Both the position numbers and the translations under genes were made by a program. From the NCBI GenBank assembly GCA_041263285.1, contig JBFSVS010000002.1, forward strand, positions 1-64,000: a stretch of 64,000 nucleotides of DNA, given 5' to 3'. Origin of the DNA: Acidiparvus fluvialis (GTDB lineage: Bacteria > Acidobacteriota > Holophagae > Holophagales > Holophagaceae). Below, one piece after another: positions 43,286-50,813 of the stretch. The notes beneath the pieces are model-generated. The model had not been told where the DNA came from. It worked only from the letters and a program-made list of their open reading frames with translations, and did no database searches. The stretch's first letter is position 1. Every line of letters begins with the position of its first letter.

Positions 43286-43891
43286 CTAAGACAAAGGCCA
43301 AATTCCAGCCCCAGCCCGGACTAATAGGGGCTCCTTACCGGTGATATCGAGAATGGTGCTAGATTCACCCTGTGGAGGCTCGTGAGTAATAATGGCCTCT
43401 AACATGGGGCCAAAAGATGCCTCAATCGCAGCGGGGTCATTGAGGGGGCTTTCCCCTGATCGATTGACTGAGGTTGTGACAATGGCCTCATTAAGATATT
43501 TTGTGATCGATAAACAAAAATTATGACGAGGTATCCTCAATCCGACGGTTTTTCTCGGTTGCCCTACCAATGAAGGAGGTACATTGTCATTCGCTGAAAG
43601 TATGAAGGTATAGGGACCAGGTAGGAGCCGCCTTAATAGATTTTTGTTTGAAGGCGTGAGGGGCTGACAATATTGAGACAACATCTCTAGACTCGAACAA
43701 AGTAGACTCATGGGTTTAGCCTCATCACGAGCCTTGATCTTAAAAATTTTCTCTATCGCTTGAGTATTTGAAACTAGACATCCCATTCCATAGATCGTAT
43801 CGGTTGGGTAAGCGATCACGCCCCCCCTTTTTAATAAGTTGGCTGTATCAGCAAGGGATCTATCGTTGATTGATTCAAGAACAATAATCAT
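43286..43891 (-). CDS. Sua5/YciO/YrdC-family threonylcarbamoyl-AMP synthase
   Basis: The 201-residue protein carries KRGGVIAYPTDTIYGMGCLV and KIKARDEAKPMSLLCSS, the RNA/ATP-binding core of YrdC (TsaC). These enzymes make threonylcarbamoyl-AMP for the t6A modification of ANN-decoding tRNAs; YciO paralogues are a second possibility. PYTFILSAN and VGLRIPRHNFC also fit. It overlaps the Nudix gene by 4 bp (ATGA). Confidence 0.88.
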   Translation of the reverse strand: MIIVLESINDRSLADTANLLKRGGVIAYPTDTIYGMGCLVSNTQAIEKIFKIKARDEAKPMSLLCSSLEMLSQYCQPLTPSNKNLLRRLLPGPYTFILSANDNVPPSLVGQPRKTVGLRIPRHNFCLSITKYLNEAIVTTSVNRSGESPLNDPAAIEASFGPMLEAIITHEPPQGESSTILDITGKEPLLVRAGAGIWPLS

Positions 43892-44517
43892 GCTGAATCA
43901 ACCCTTTTTTTATAGAAACGGTCTTGAACTTCATTTGACAGGGGAGGGAGTATGCCTTTTTTATATGCTTGCGCAACGGAGATTCCCGTCACTGTAAGGC
44001 CATCGGTCAATTCGCCCGAGGAAATCCGTTCGAGGCATTCATCAAAAGGCTCTCTTCGAACCATTAGTTCCTCGTCGTTTTCAGATCGGCCATAGCAAGG
44101 ACTTAAGCCCTCGGCTAGAAAAATAAAAGCTTCTTCGTCGGTCTTGGAGTTACTAGGTCGAAAGTAGCTAAGAGGTTTCCAAGATGTCGCCTGTAACTGA
44201 CATTCCTCTGCAAGTTCGCGTTTCATACACTCAAGAGGACTTTCTGTCGGGCTTCCTCCGCCTTCAGGAATCTCCCAAGAATATTCTCCGAGGGGATATC
44301 GCCACTGCCCGACAAGGACTAAGCGATCCTCACCATCTATTGCTACTACCCCACATGCCTGATGTTTGATCGCAACTACCGAATAGATACCCTGGGCTCC
44401 TTGGCGATGACAAAAGGTATCTTCTCTCACTGTTATCCAGGGAGAAGTATAGATTTCAGAAGTTGCAATTAATCGGTAGGGATTAGGATTCTCTGGGATG
44501 GGGAGTGGTATCAACAT
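43888..44517 (-). CDS. Nudix hydrolase, ADP-ribose pyrophosphatase-like
   Basis: The 209-residue protein has a Nudix box beginning GGGSPTESPLECMKRELAEE and continuing to CQL, preceded by YSWEIPEG as in ADP-ribose pyrophosphatases (NudF type). It probably hydrolyses ADP-ribose or related nucleoside diphosphate sugars in the cytosol; substrate is inferred. It sits 39 bp after rpsO on the same strand and is translationally coupled to the Sua5 gene. Confidence 0.87.
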   Translation of the reverse strand: MLIPLPIPENPNPYRLIATSEIYTSPWITVREDTFCHRQGAQGIYSVVAIKHQACGVVAIDGEDRLVLVGQWRYPLGEYSWEIPEGGGSPTESPLECMKRELAEECQLQATSWKPLSYFRPSNSKTDEEAFIFLAEGLSPCYGRSENDEELMVRREPFDECLERISSGELTDGLTVTGISVAQAYKKGILPPLSNEVQDRFYKKRVDSA

Positions 44518-44556
44518 CGCACAGAGTTTACCTTAAATAAATTAATTGAAAAAGAA

Positions 44557-44826
44557 TTAGTGTCTTAAATTTAGTCGATCTATTAATTTTTCATATCGAG
44601 ATTTATCTTTTTTCTTGAGATATTCGAGTAGTCGTCGTCGCTGACTCACAAGGATCATGAGCCCTCTTCGAGAGTGGTGATCTTTGACGTGAACCTTAAA
44701 GTGTTCATTGAGTAAATTCAACTGCTCAGTGAGAATAGCAACTTGGACTTCAGGAGATCCAGTATCGCTATCGTGAGTTTTAAAGTCTTGGATGACTTTT
44801 TGTTTTTGTTCATTAGTAAGGGCCAT
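44557..44826 (-). CDS. rpsO: 30S ribosomal protein S15
   Basis: The 89-residue protein is exactly the length of bacterial S15. HDSDTGSPEVQVAILTEQL and HHSRRGLMILVSQRRRLLEY are near-universal S15 segments that contact the 16S central domain. The ATG at 44826 has AGGAG with 5-nt spacing. An upstream in-frame ATG would add 30 hydrophobic residues with no homologous counterpart and is rejected. rpsO lies 131 bp after tRNA-Leu on the same strand. pnp is not adjacent. Confidence 0.97.
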   Translation of the reverse strand: MALTNEQKQKVIQDFKTHDSDTGSPEVQVAILTEQLNLLNEHFKVHVKDHHSRRGLMILVSQRRRLLEYLKKKDKSRYEKLIDRLNLRH

Positions 44827-44957
44827 AGGGGCTCCTAGAGCGGGGATGATACCCGTCACCACAAGGAGCAGTCCCGATGCCGCTTCAAGGGTCAAAGTCC
44901 AAATGATGTTGGACACAAGTTAGTTTAAATCAAACGAATTGGAATTGGCTCTATCCT

Positions 44958-45044
44958 TGGTGCGGATAGAGGGACTCGAACCCCCATGCCCTTGCGGGCA
45001 CTAGAACCTGAATCTAGCGCGTCTACCAATTCCGCCATATCCGC
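44958..45044 (-). tRNA. tRNA-Leu (anticodon CAG)
   Basis: An 87-nt class II tRNA including an encoded CCA end. The acceptor stem is GCGGATA/TATCCGC. The anticodon arm is CTAGA, loop TTCAGGT, TCTAG, so the anticodon is CAG (Leu, CUG). The variable arm GCCCGCAAGGGC is long, as expected for Leu, and the T-loop region reads GGTTCGAGTCC. It lies between the pseudopilin gene and rpsO on the same strand. Confidence 0.97.
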
Positions 45045-45136
45045 TTCAAAGATGAAGGTCGGTAGACCCTAGAGCCTACTGAGGACGAATACTTAGACTA
45101 CCGTCACTAGGCCAATTCGACAACGATAAAAAGTCC

Positions 45137-45601
45137 TTACCAGTCACCATATGGTATGCCGTTCAATCCAGTACCTGATGCTAGCGAGTAAACATCATAA
45201 ATATGCCCGCCTCCCCAACTCCGAGATTTGGGGTCATCGGAGGTACTTCTTAATCCCCATTCTGCTTTACCCGTGAAAGGATCTGTAGGGATACGCCTGA
45301 GAAATTTAATTTTTTTGGATGTACTTCCAGTTGCAGCAACGCCATCAGTAAGTTCTTCAAGAGTGGATGGGCATAAATTGTTCTCGGAAGGAGGGGCCTT
45401 GATTTTTTGAAATTCTGCAGCCTTTCGGTATTCATCTATTGCAAGCCTTATTTCTCTCAGATTCCTTGATAGTTGAATCTCCTTATCTCGCCTAATACCA
45501 TTTTTAACCAAAGGAACTGACGCTGAGGCTAGGATGAGTAAAACAGTGGCGGTAATGACCAATTCTAGAAGGGTGAATCCCTTAGCGTTTGTGATTTTCA
45601 T
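45137..45601 (-). CDS. Type IV pilin/GspG-like pseudopilin
   Basis: The 154-residue precursor has a short leader and the prepilin peptidase site AKG^FTLLELVITATVLLIL, with Glu at position +5 and a hydrophobic N-helix. The C-terminal RRIPTDPFTGKAEWGLRS and the Tyr/Trp-rich tail resemble GspG-type pseudopilins. The ATG at 45601 lies 2 bp after the pilQ stop without its own ribosome site, suggesting translational coupling. It completes the pilMNOPQ operon. Confidence 0.88.
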   Translation of the reverse strand: MKITNAKGFTLLELVITATVLLILASASVPLVKNGIRRDKEIQLSRNLREIRLAIDEYRKAAEFQKIKAPPSENNLCPSTLEELTDGVAATGSTSKKIKFLRRIPTDPFTGKAEWGLRSTSDDPKSRSWGGGHIYDVYSLASGTGLNGIPYGDW

Positions 45602-45603
45602 GA

Positions 45604-47928
45604 TTACTGAATATTGAAAAGCGAATTCACCCAACGTGCCGATATGGGGTTGGCTCCAATGAAGATACCTGCCCTTTGAATAACTATGGGCGCATTACCT
45701 GATTGGACGGCAGTTAAAGCGAGGGAGAGCAAATTACCACTGTCTTCCCCTTGTCCATTTCGCTTGAAGCTAATACGGCAGATACCCGAACTGTCATCGG
45801 TATAATCTAGAGTCCCTGAATCGTTAAGAAGAAAATCCCCTTGCTTGACACTTAGAATCTTTAGTCCCGGTGGGATAGACAGATCTAGTTGACCCGAGGT
45901 AATACCAGCTCCCCCACTTATATTGAATTCAACAGTGAGGTTATCTCCCTTGATTGCTTGCGAGACGGGCGGGGACATAAAAATAATCAAATCAGAGTCC
46001 GTAGGTTTGGTCTTTACGGGAACAGCTATTACTTTTCCAGTCGCTAAGTCTGCTTTGGGGACAATTCTCAAGGTCTCTTTGATTGATTCCGGTGGAATCG
46101 AGATAGGCATCTCCTGGGCATTGACCTTTTTTTCTATTGCAGGTGAAACAGGATTAGACTCAATGGGGGTAGCGGGTATTTCCTTTTGGTTATTTTTAAT
46201 CTCTTTGGGTGTTGAGGGCTTAGAGTCTCCCTCTACATTCTCAGGATTGAAGCCTTTAAAGTCTGTTTCCGTGAGAACAGGTTTCCTCACTTGAACGGCC
46301 CTAATGGTTAAAATCACATCCGTTTTGGCCTTCTGATTACGAGTATTGCCTATCAATCTACCAATAAGGGGCATTTCTGATATTCCCCATATGCCCTGGA
46401 ATTGCTTTTGCTCTTCATCCTTGAGAAGTCCTCCAAAGATAGCTGTTTCTCCATCTTTTAATCGAGCTGTTGTTTTGATTTCTCTTCGACCTAGGTCAGG
46501 CCGTCCGGGAGTCGAGCCCGCCTTGAGAGTTGTCACAGAAGCTTCTATTTTGAGAGTTATTTCGCCGTTGTAATGAACTCTAGGTTCTACAGCGATCTTT
46601 ACCCCTACGTCTTCATAGCTAAAAGATACTTGCCCTAAGCCTCCGAAACCTGCGGCGTTGGAAGAACCCTGGGTTCCTGTTTGATTGGCTCCCAAAAGTC
46701 CACCCGTGAGTGCCGACTGAGTAGTGCTGATTTTGTCCCCGATGTTGACTTCGCCTTTTCCGCCACTGACAGTTCTGACGTTAGGACTGGCGACTAAACG
46801 CGCATCTCCGTTGCTCTTGAGAAAATCAAGGGCCAAGTTTGGAAATAGGGTTCGAATATTGGCAGACGAAATAGAAAGGGTACTTGATGCTGAATTTAAA
46901 CCACTGCTTTGGTTGACTGTGGTAGCTCCTATGCGAAAAGTGCCTGAATCATCGCCCGCACCAAGTACGGGAAGAAGCCCAACTTTCTGAAGGCTGCTTT
47001 CGGTAACTTCCATAAGTTCTAAATACACCATTACCTCAGGCAGAGCTTTGTCGAGCTGACCAATTACACGATCAGTTATTCCTAGTTCTAAGGGTTTTGC
47101 TTTGATAATAATCGCATTCATACGCTTATCGGTGAATACCCTGAGTTGAGGAATTAGAGTAACTAAAGTTGCACGCACCTCATTGGGTTCTGCATTTGAT
47201 AAAAAGTAGGTTTTAATAATTTGATTCTCGAATTGCTCCCGATTTTGGGGAGTAGCCTTGAACACCATAATGGTGTTCCCATCCACAACTTTATAAAACA
47301 TTTCATTTTGTAGCATCAATGTATCAAGGGCCTTATAGAATGAGAGGCCTTTTAGATCGATAGAGATGGAATTATCTTGAAAACTTGTGTGAAGAATCAC
47401 ATTTATACCGGCAGCCTTACCCAGGGTGCCTAAAATTTCTTTAAGAGAAGTGCGACGGGTAAATGAAATATCAATACCTTCCAATGAATTAGGATTAAGA
47501 AGAAGAGTATTTTCTTGTTCAACCCGAGCTTTAATATCGTCAACATCTTCGGGAGTAGATTGAGTTTTGGATCTTTCGATTTTTTGTTGAAGTCGCAGAA
47601 GCCAATCCTGAGCAATTTGATTATCAAAATTGAATGTGAGTGCCTTAGCGACTAAGTTCTGAATTGCTATATCACTAGCCCCTTTTCGCTCCAGTTCTTG
47701 GGCTTCCCTTAATACTTGTTCAGCGGCTTGTTGGGCAGAGCGCTGAAGACCTATTCGAGCTTTCACATTCGAAGGATCGTTTTGGACAATGGTGCGATAC
47801 CCCTGAATAGAGTCTTCATATCGGCCCTCTTCAAAGGCTTGGTTAGCCTTTTGGAGAGCACAACCTAATTGCCCTAAAGTAAAAATTATAAGAATAAAGA
47901 AAGACTTAGTATGTTTTGAGATTGTCAT
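45604..47928 (-). CDS. pilQ: Type IV pilus secretin PilQ with TPR-like N-terminus and cohesin-like C-terminus
   Basis: The 774-residue lipoprotein (lipobox LGQLGC) forms the outer-membrane pore for the pilus. After a helical TPR-like stretch (about 25-110) come an STN/N0-like domain (LKEILGTLGKAAGINVILHT), an N1-like domain, and the secretin core with VASPNVRTVSGGKGEVNIGD, VGVKIAVEPRVH and MPLIGRLIGNTRNQKAKTDV. A Pro/Glu linker then leads to a C-terminal cohesin-like beta domain (about 645-774, VSQAIKGDNLTVEFNISGGA). ATG 47928 is preceded by GAGAG at 5 nt. Confidence 0.9.
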   Translation of the reverse strand: MTISKHTKSFFILIIFTLGQLGCALQKANQAFEEGRYEDSIQGYRTIVQNDPSNVKARIGLQRSAQQAAEQVLREAQELERKGASDIAIQNLVAKALTFNFDNQIAQDWLLRLQQKIERSKTQSTPEDVDDIKARVEQENTLLLNPNSLEGIDISFTRRTSLKEILGTLGKAAGINVILHTSFQDNSISIDLKGLSFYKALDTLMLQNEMFYKVVDGNTIMVFKATPQNREQFENQIIKTYFLSNAEPNEVRATLVTLIPQLRVFTDKRMNAIIIKAKPLELGITDRVIGQLDKALPEVMVYLELMEVTESSLQKVGLLPVLGAGDDSGTFRIGATTVNQSSGLNSASSTLSISSANIRTLFPNLALDFLKSNGDARLVASPNVRTVSGGKGEVNIGDKISTTQSALTGGLLGANQTGTQGSSNAAGFGGLGQVSFSYEDVGVKIAVEPRVHYNGEITLKIEASVTTLKAGSTPGRPDLGRREIKTTARLKDGETAIFGGLLKDEEQKQFQGIWGISEMPLIGRLIGNTRNQKAKTDVILTIRAVQVRKPVLTETDFKGFNPENVEGDSKPSTPKEIKNNQKEIPATPIESNPVSPAIEKKVNAQEMPISIPPESIKETLRIVPKADLATGKVIAVPVKTKPTDSDLIIFMSPPVSQAIKGDNLTVEFNISGGAGITSGQLDLSIPPGLKILSVKQGDFLLNDSGTLDYTDDSSGICRISFKRNGQGEDSGNLLSLALTAVQSGNAPIVIQRAGIFIGANPISARWVNSLFNIQ

Positions 47929-47975
47929 AGTCACTCTCTAGTATCTCTCAGAAAAGGGGGTTTGAATAAATCTAC

Positions 47976-48602
47976 CTAATTTTCAAGCGTGCTAGATGGC
48001 GCCACGAAGAATAAATCAGGATATTTAAGGTTTTGAAATCGTACAGCATCTTCTTTTATTTCAATTAATTTCCATCGGCCTCTTATAATCGATCCTATTT
48101 TTAAATTGATAGGTTCTTCTTCGTTAATGAATGCTGCAGATAACCCCGCCTTACTGCTTCTCAGAAACCCAATGTATCTGTACTCATTGGGAGCTGCAGA
48201 CATCTCTAATTGCCGGTCCTGTTCTAACTGCTTCTGGGCAATTTCTTCATCGGTAGGTGGAGGAGGTGGAGGTAGGGGCTTAGTTTTCTTTATAATTTCA
48301 GGGGGTCTAGGAGCGTCGAATAAAAAGGGATCTCTGAGTAGTTTGGGTATTGGGGGTATCTCAGAAGATTGGTCTAATGCAGAAAGATCAGGGAGTGATC
48401 GTAGACCTGCCATAGAAATCAACTCTGCGCCTGGAAGAATTTTTTTGGATTGACCAGAATTCGGCCACATTAGTAGGCCCAATAACACTGCTAGAACTGC
48501 CATACCTAATTGGACTCTTCGATTTGTAAAGATCTCTTGCTTCATACTTGAAAGCGAGATGGTCAGGTTTATTTTTTCCAATAAAATTCGAAAGAGATTC
48601 AT
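47976..48602 (-). CDS. pilP: PilP-like type IV pilus assembly protein
   Basis: The 208-residue protein has one transmembrane segment (about 33-50), a Pro-rich linker (KPLPPPPPPTDEE) and a C-terminal beta domain: YRYIGFLRSSKAGLSAAFI, LKIGSIIRGRWKLIEIKED and FQNLKYPDLFFV. PilP joins PilNO to PilQ in the periplasm. Unlike classic PilP it is membrane-anchored, not a lipoprotein. Its start overlaps the pilO stop (TAATG). Confidence 0.8.
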   Translation of the reverse strand: MNLFRILLEKINLTISLSSMKQEIFTNRRVQLGMAVLAVLLGLLMWPNSGQSKKILPGAELISMAGLRSLPDLSALDQSSEIPPIPKLLRDPFLFDAPRPPEIIKKTKPLPPPPPPTDEEIAQKQLEQDRQLEMSAAPNEYRYIGFLRSSKAGLSAAFINEEEPINLKIGSIIRGRWKLIEIKEDAVRFQNLKYPDLFFVAPSSTLEN

Positions 48603-49174
48603 TAGTAACCCTCACGCGATGAAACGTCAGGCTTTTTGAAAGCTCTCAGGTTCACGGTGAGCTTCAAACCCTCTGGAGACTCTTCTAGACGAGCCTCTCG
48701 GACAGCATAAGGAAGCCCGGCTTTTTCTAAAGAAAACATAAACCCGCGAAGATCATTGTATATTCCAGTTGCGACTAATTCAGATTCAATAGATTCAAGT
48801 TCTATGTTTTTTTGTCCTTCCCTCGATGGTCTGGCGTACTTGACACTTTGCAACCTGACATTATTTTCCTTTGATAATTTATGCAGCTCTCGACTCAAGG
48901 AAAGCTGAAGTTCACTTGACGGGATATTTGGTAAGAGACTTTGAATGCGGACTAAGGAATCTTGGCCTTGGCGAATCTTATTTGATAATTTGATGAGATT
49001 GTCGAGCTGATTCTTTTTATTGGTAAAGTCTAGTACAGAGTCCTTTTGCGCTTCTGTTTTTCTTATAATTGAATTTTGTAGTTTTGGTATAACTATAAAA
49101 ATTGAGCATAAACACAAGGCCCAAGCTAGAGAACCCAATATTAAATGCTTAGTAGCCTGATGAATCTTTTCCAT
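48602..49174 (-). CDS. pilO: PilO-like type IV pilus inner-membrane protein
   Basis: The 190-residue protein has one N-terminal transmembrane helix (about 13-33), a coiled coil (about 40-90) and a C-terminal ferredoxin-like domain with ELVATGIYNDLRGFMFSLEK and PYAVREARLEESPEGLKLTV. PilO dimerises with PilN to align the inner-membrane platform. The gene lies between pilN (overlap of one base) and pilP in the usual order. Confidence 0.85.
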   Translation of the reverse strand: MEKIHQATKHLILGSLAWALCLCSIFIVIPKLQNSIIRKTEAQKDSVLDFTNKKNQLDNLIKLSNKIRQGQDSLVRIQSLLPNIPSSELQLSLSRELHKLSKENNVRLQSVKYARPSREGQKNIELESIESELVATGIYNDLRGFMFSLEKAGLPYAVREARLEESPEGLKLTVNLRAFKKPDVSSREGY

Positions 49175-49785
49175 TAAAGTTCACCTTTCTCACTGGGAGT
49201 GGGCAGGGTGGTTGGTGGAATAATATTTTTGACGGGAAGCGTCATTTCGAACTCCCATCCGCCCTGAGGCCCTTGGCTTTCTCTTTCCAAGATAAGTTCC
49301 CTAAAGATCGGGCTTGAACCGAGCTTTTGGATAAATTTGACTTTACTTTCTTCCGTTGTAGATTCTGCTTGGAATTTAAGCACAACTTGCTGATCTACGC
49401 CCCGTGTTTTCTGAATATTCCTAACTCTTACTCCGTCAGGTAATGCACTTTCGAGTTCATAAAGAAGTCTAGACCAAGGAATAGTCTTTTCCTGAAGGAG
49501 TTTTTCAGCCAATTTCCATTTTGGTGTCTCACGGTCTATGTCAAAAACTGATAATTGCCTTTGGATTTCCTTCATCTGGCTAAGCGAAAGTTCTATTTGT
49601 TGAGTATTTTGAGAAGTCACATAGGAAACCGAGATAATTCTTATACCCATGAAAAGAAGTATTATGGATACCAGAATGAGCAAGGGAATCCCTGATAGCC
49701 ATATATAACGACCCCACTTGCTTTGCTTGGGGTTCCACCAAGATCTAGTTGTAATAAAATTTATTTCAATCGGTTTAGGGCACAT
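49174..49785 (-). CDS. pilN: PilN-like type IV pilus inner-membrane protein
   Basis: The 203-residue product begins MCPKPIEINFITTRSWW; the short cytosolic INF-like segment is the piece of PilN that docks into PilM. One transmembrane helix (about 32-55) and a coiled coil lead to a periplasmic domain with LLYELESALPDGVRVRNIQ. The ATG at 49785 overlaps pilM by 11 nt and has AGG 8 nt upstream. The longer upstream frame runs inside pilM and is not conserved. Confidence 0.87.
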   Translation of the reverse strand: MCPKPIEINFITTRSWWNPKQSKWGRYIWLSGIPLLILVSIILLFMGIRIISVSYVTSQNTQQIELSLSQMKEIQRQLSVFDIDRETPKWKLAEKLLQEKTIPWSRLLYELESALPDGVRVRNIQKTRGVDQQVVLKFQAESTTEESKVKFIQKLGSSPIFRELILERESQGPQGGWEFEMTLPVKNIIPPTTLPTPSEKGEL

Positions 49786-50515
49786 GGGGACTGCCTGTAA
49801 AGATATCTTCTTCGAGAAACACGGGCTGATACCCGCTGATGGCCCATGGCGTCGAAGATCCACAAATATATAATTTTGGTTTTCGAGACCAAGTTCGTTC
49901 CAAATACGCCAAAGTGGGATATATCCTTTCTTGGCTCCAAGTCTGAAGATTTGCTTCCTCTGACCACTGACGGAATAGATTTAGAGAGTCGTTCCAAGCG
50001 ATCACGGTTCCACGATATCGACCATGCTCACTAGCTGAAAGACTAATAAGACACGAAGGCTCCTCTTTGGTGGTGACAAATAAGTGGTTTGCAAGGTAGC
50101 ACCATTTAGGGACTATGGATGAAGCCTGGAAGCCCAAAGACTGTAAGGTCTCCTCAATAGTCTCAACGAGACTAAATGGCATTCCGCTCAGGATCCATCC
50201 TTTTCCATTCAGCGGGTGAGCTATTACTTTAAATTCGCTGTTTACGGCTGATAGTTGCTGGTATCTCCACAGAAAAAAAGCCGATTGGGACTCTGAATCT
50301 GACGGTAAATCCTCAATAGACTCAATAAGATAAGAAGGAACTATAAAATCATCAAGAATCACTCTGCAAGGATGAGGCGGGATATCCAATAAGGCTTTCT
50401 CGATGCATTCACCGATCTGACTAAGGCTTGAGGGGTATGAGATTTGGTTAATCAAAATCCTCGAAGGCTCAATTAGTATTGCGCCGGATTGTTTTTGATC
50501 CAAAATGGAACTCAT
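49775..50515 (-). CDS. pilM: Short, divergent PilM-like protein
   Basis: The 246-residue protein precedes pilN in the position of pilM. The segment LQSLGFQASSIVPKWCYLAN and CLISLSASEHGRYRGTVIAW match the middle of actin-like PilM/GspL proteins, which dock PilN in the cytosol. It is about 100 residues shorter than typical PilM, and the N-terminal phosphate loop (Asp-x-Gly-Ser) is missing, so ATP binding is doubtful. Identity rests on order more than on motifs. Confidence 0.65.
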   Translation of the reverse strand: MSSILDQKQSGAILIEPSRILINQISYPSSLSQIGECIEKALLDIPPHPCRVILDDFIVPSYLIESIEDLPSDSESQSAFFLWRYQQLSAVNSEFKVIAHPLNGKGWILSGMPFSLVETIEETLQSLGFQASSIVPKWCYLANHLFVTTKEEPSCLISLSASEHGRYRGTVIAWNDSLNLFRQWSEEANLQTWSQERIYPTLAYLERTWSRKPKLYICGSSTPWAISGYQPVFLEEDIFTGSPHVP

Positions 50516-50520
50516 ACAGC

Positions 50521-50673
50521 CTATTTATCCTTGTTTTGTTGCATTTTTTTGAAAATTCTTTCCGCTCTATTTTGACCCAAGAACCACCCCCAACTAAATA
50601 ATGCTATGCCTATCAAGGGGTAGAAAAGACTCTTGAAGGGGGGATCAATATTAGCCCACTCAAAAATGTGCAA
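50521..50673 (-). CDS. Small predicted membrane protein heading the pil operon
   Basis: A 50-residue ORF read on the minus strand begins at TTG 50673, with GGAG 8 nt upstream, and stops 5 bp before pilM. It has one hydrophobic Trp-rich helix (about 16-33: LFYPLIGIALFSWGWFLG) and a basic tail ending QQNKDK, with an Arg/Lys-rich stretch after the helix (positive-inside). I recognise no family. Tight coupling to pilM suggests a pilus-related role. The TTG start is a weak point. Confidence 0.5.
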   Translation of the reverse strand: MHIFEWANIDPPFKSLFYPLIGIALFSWGWFLGQNRAERIFKKMQQNKDK

Positions 50674-50813
50674 GAAGGTATCTCCAAGATGGCAGGAGTA
50701 TTAATTCTAACCCCCAAAAGACCCTTTCCCTTCTAGGGGGCTGACGTGGTATGAAAGTAGAAGGTGTTTTCTACAGTATTCCCCTAATCTCAAGACCTTG
50801 GAGCTACCCCCCT

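Noticed and set aside
44895..44915. GTCCAA/TTGGAC hairpin after tRNA-Leu
   Set aside because: Short, no T-run on the minus strand; could be a processing signal but support is too thin.
44827..44916. In-frame 30-residue hydrophobic extension upstream of rpsO
   Set aside because: S15 is 89 residues in bacteria and the internal ATG at 44826 has AGGAG at ideal spacing; the extension is leader RNA that happens to be open.
45923..46294. 123-residue antisense ORF in pilQ
   Set aside because: Shadow of the secretin linker and core; no homologous features.
48106..48453. 115-residue antisense ORF rich in Gly in pilP
   Set aside because: The Gly run is the reverse complement of the PilP proline linker.
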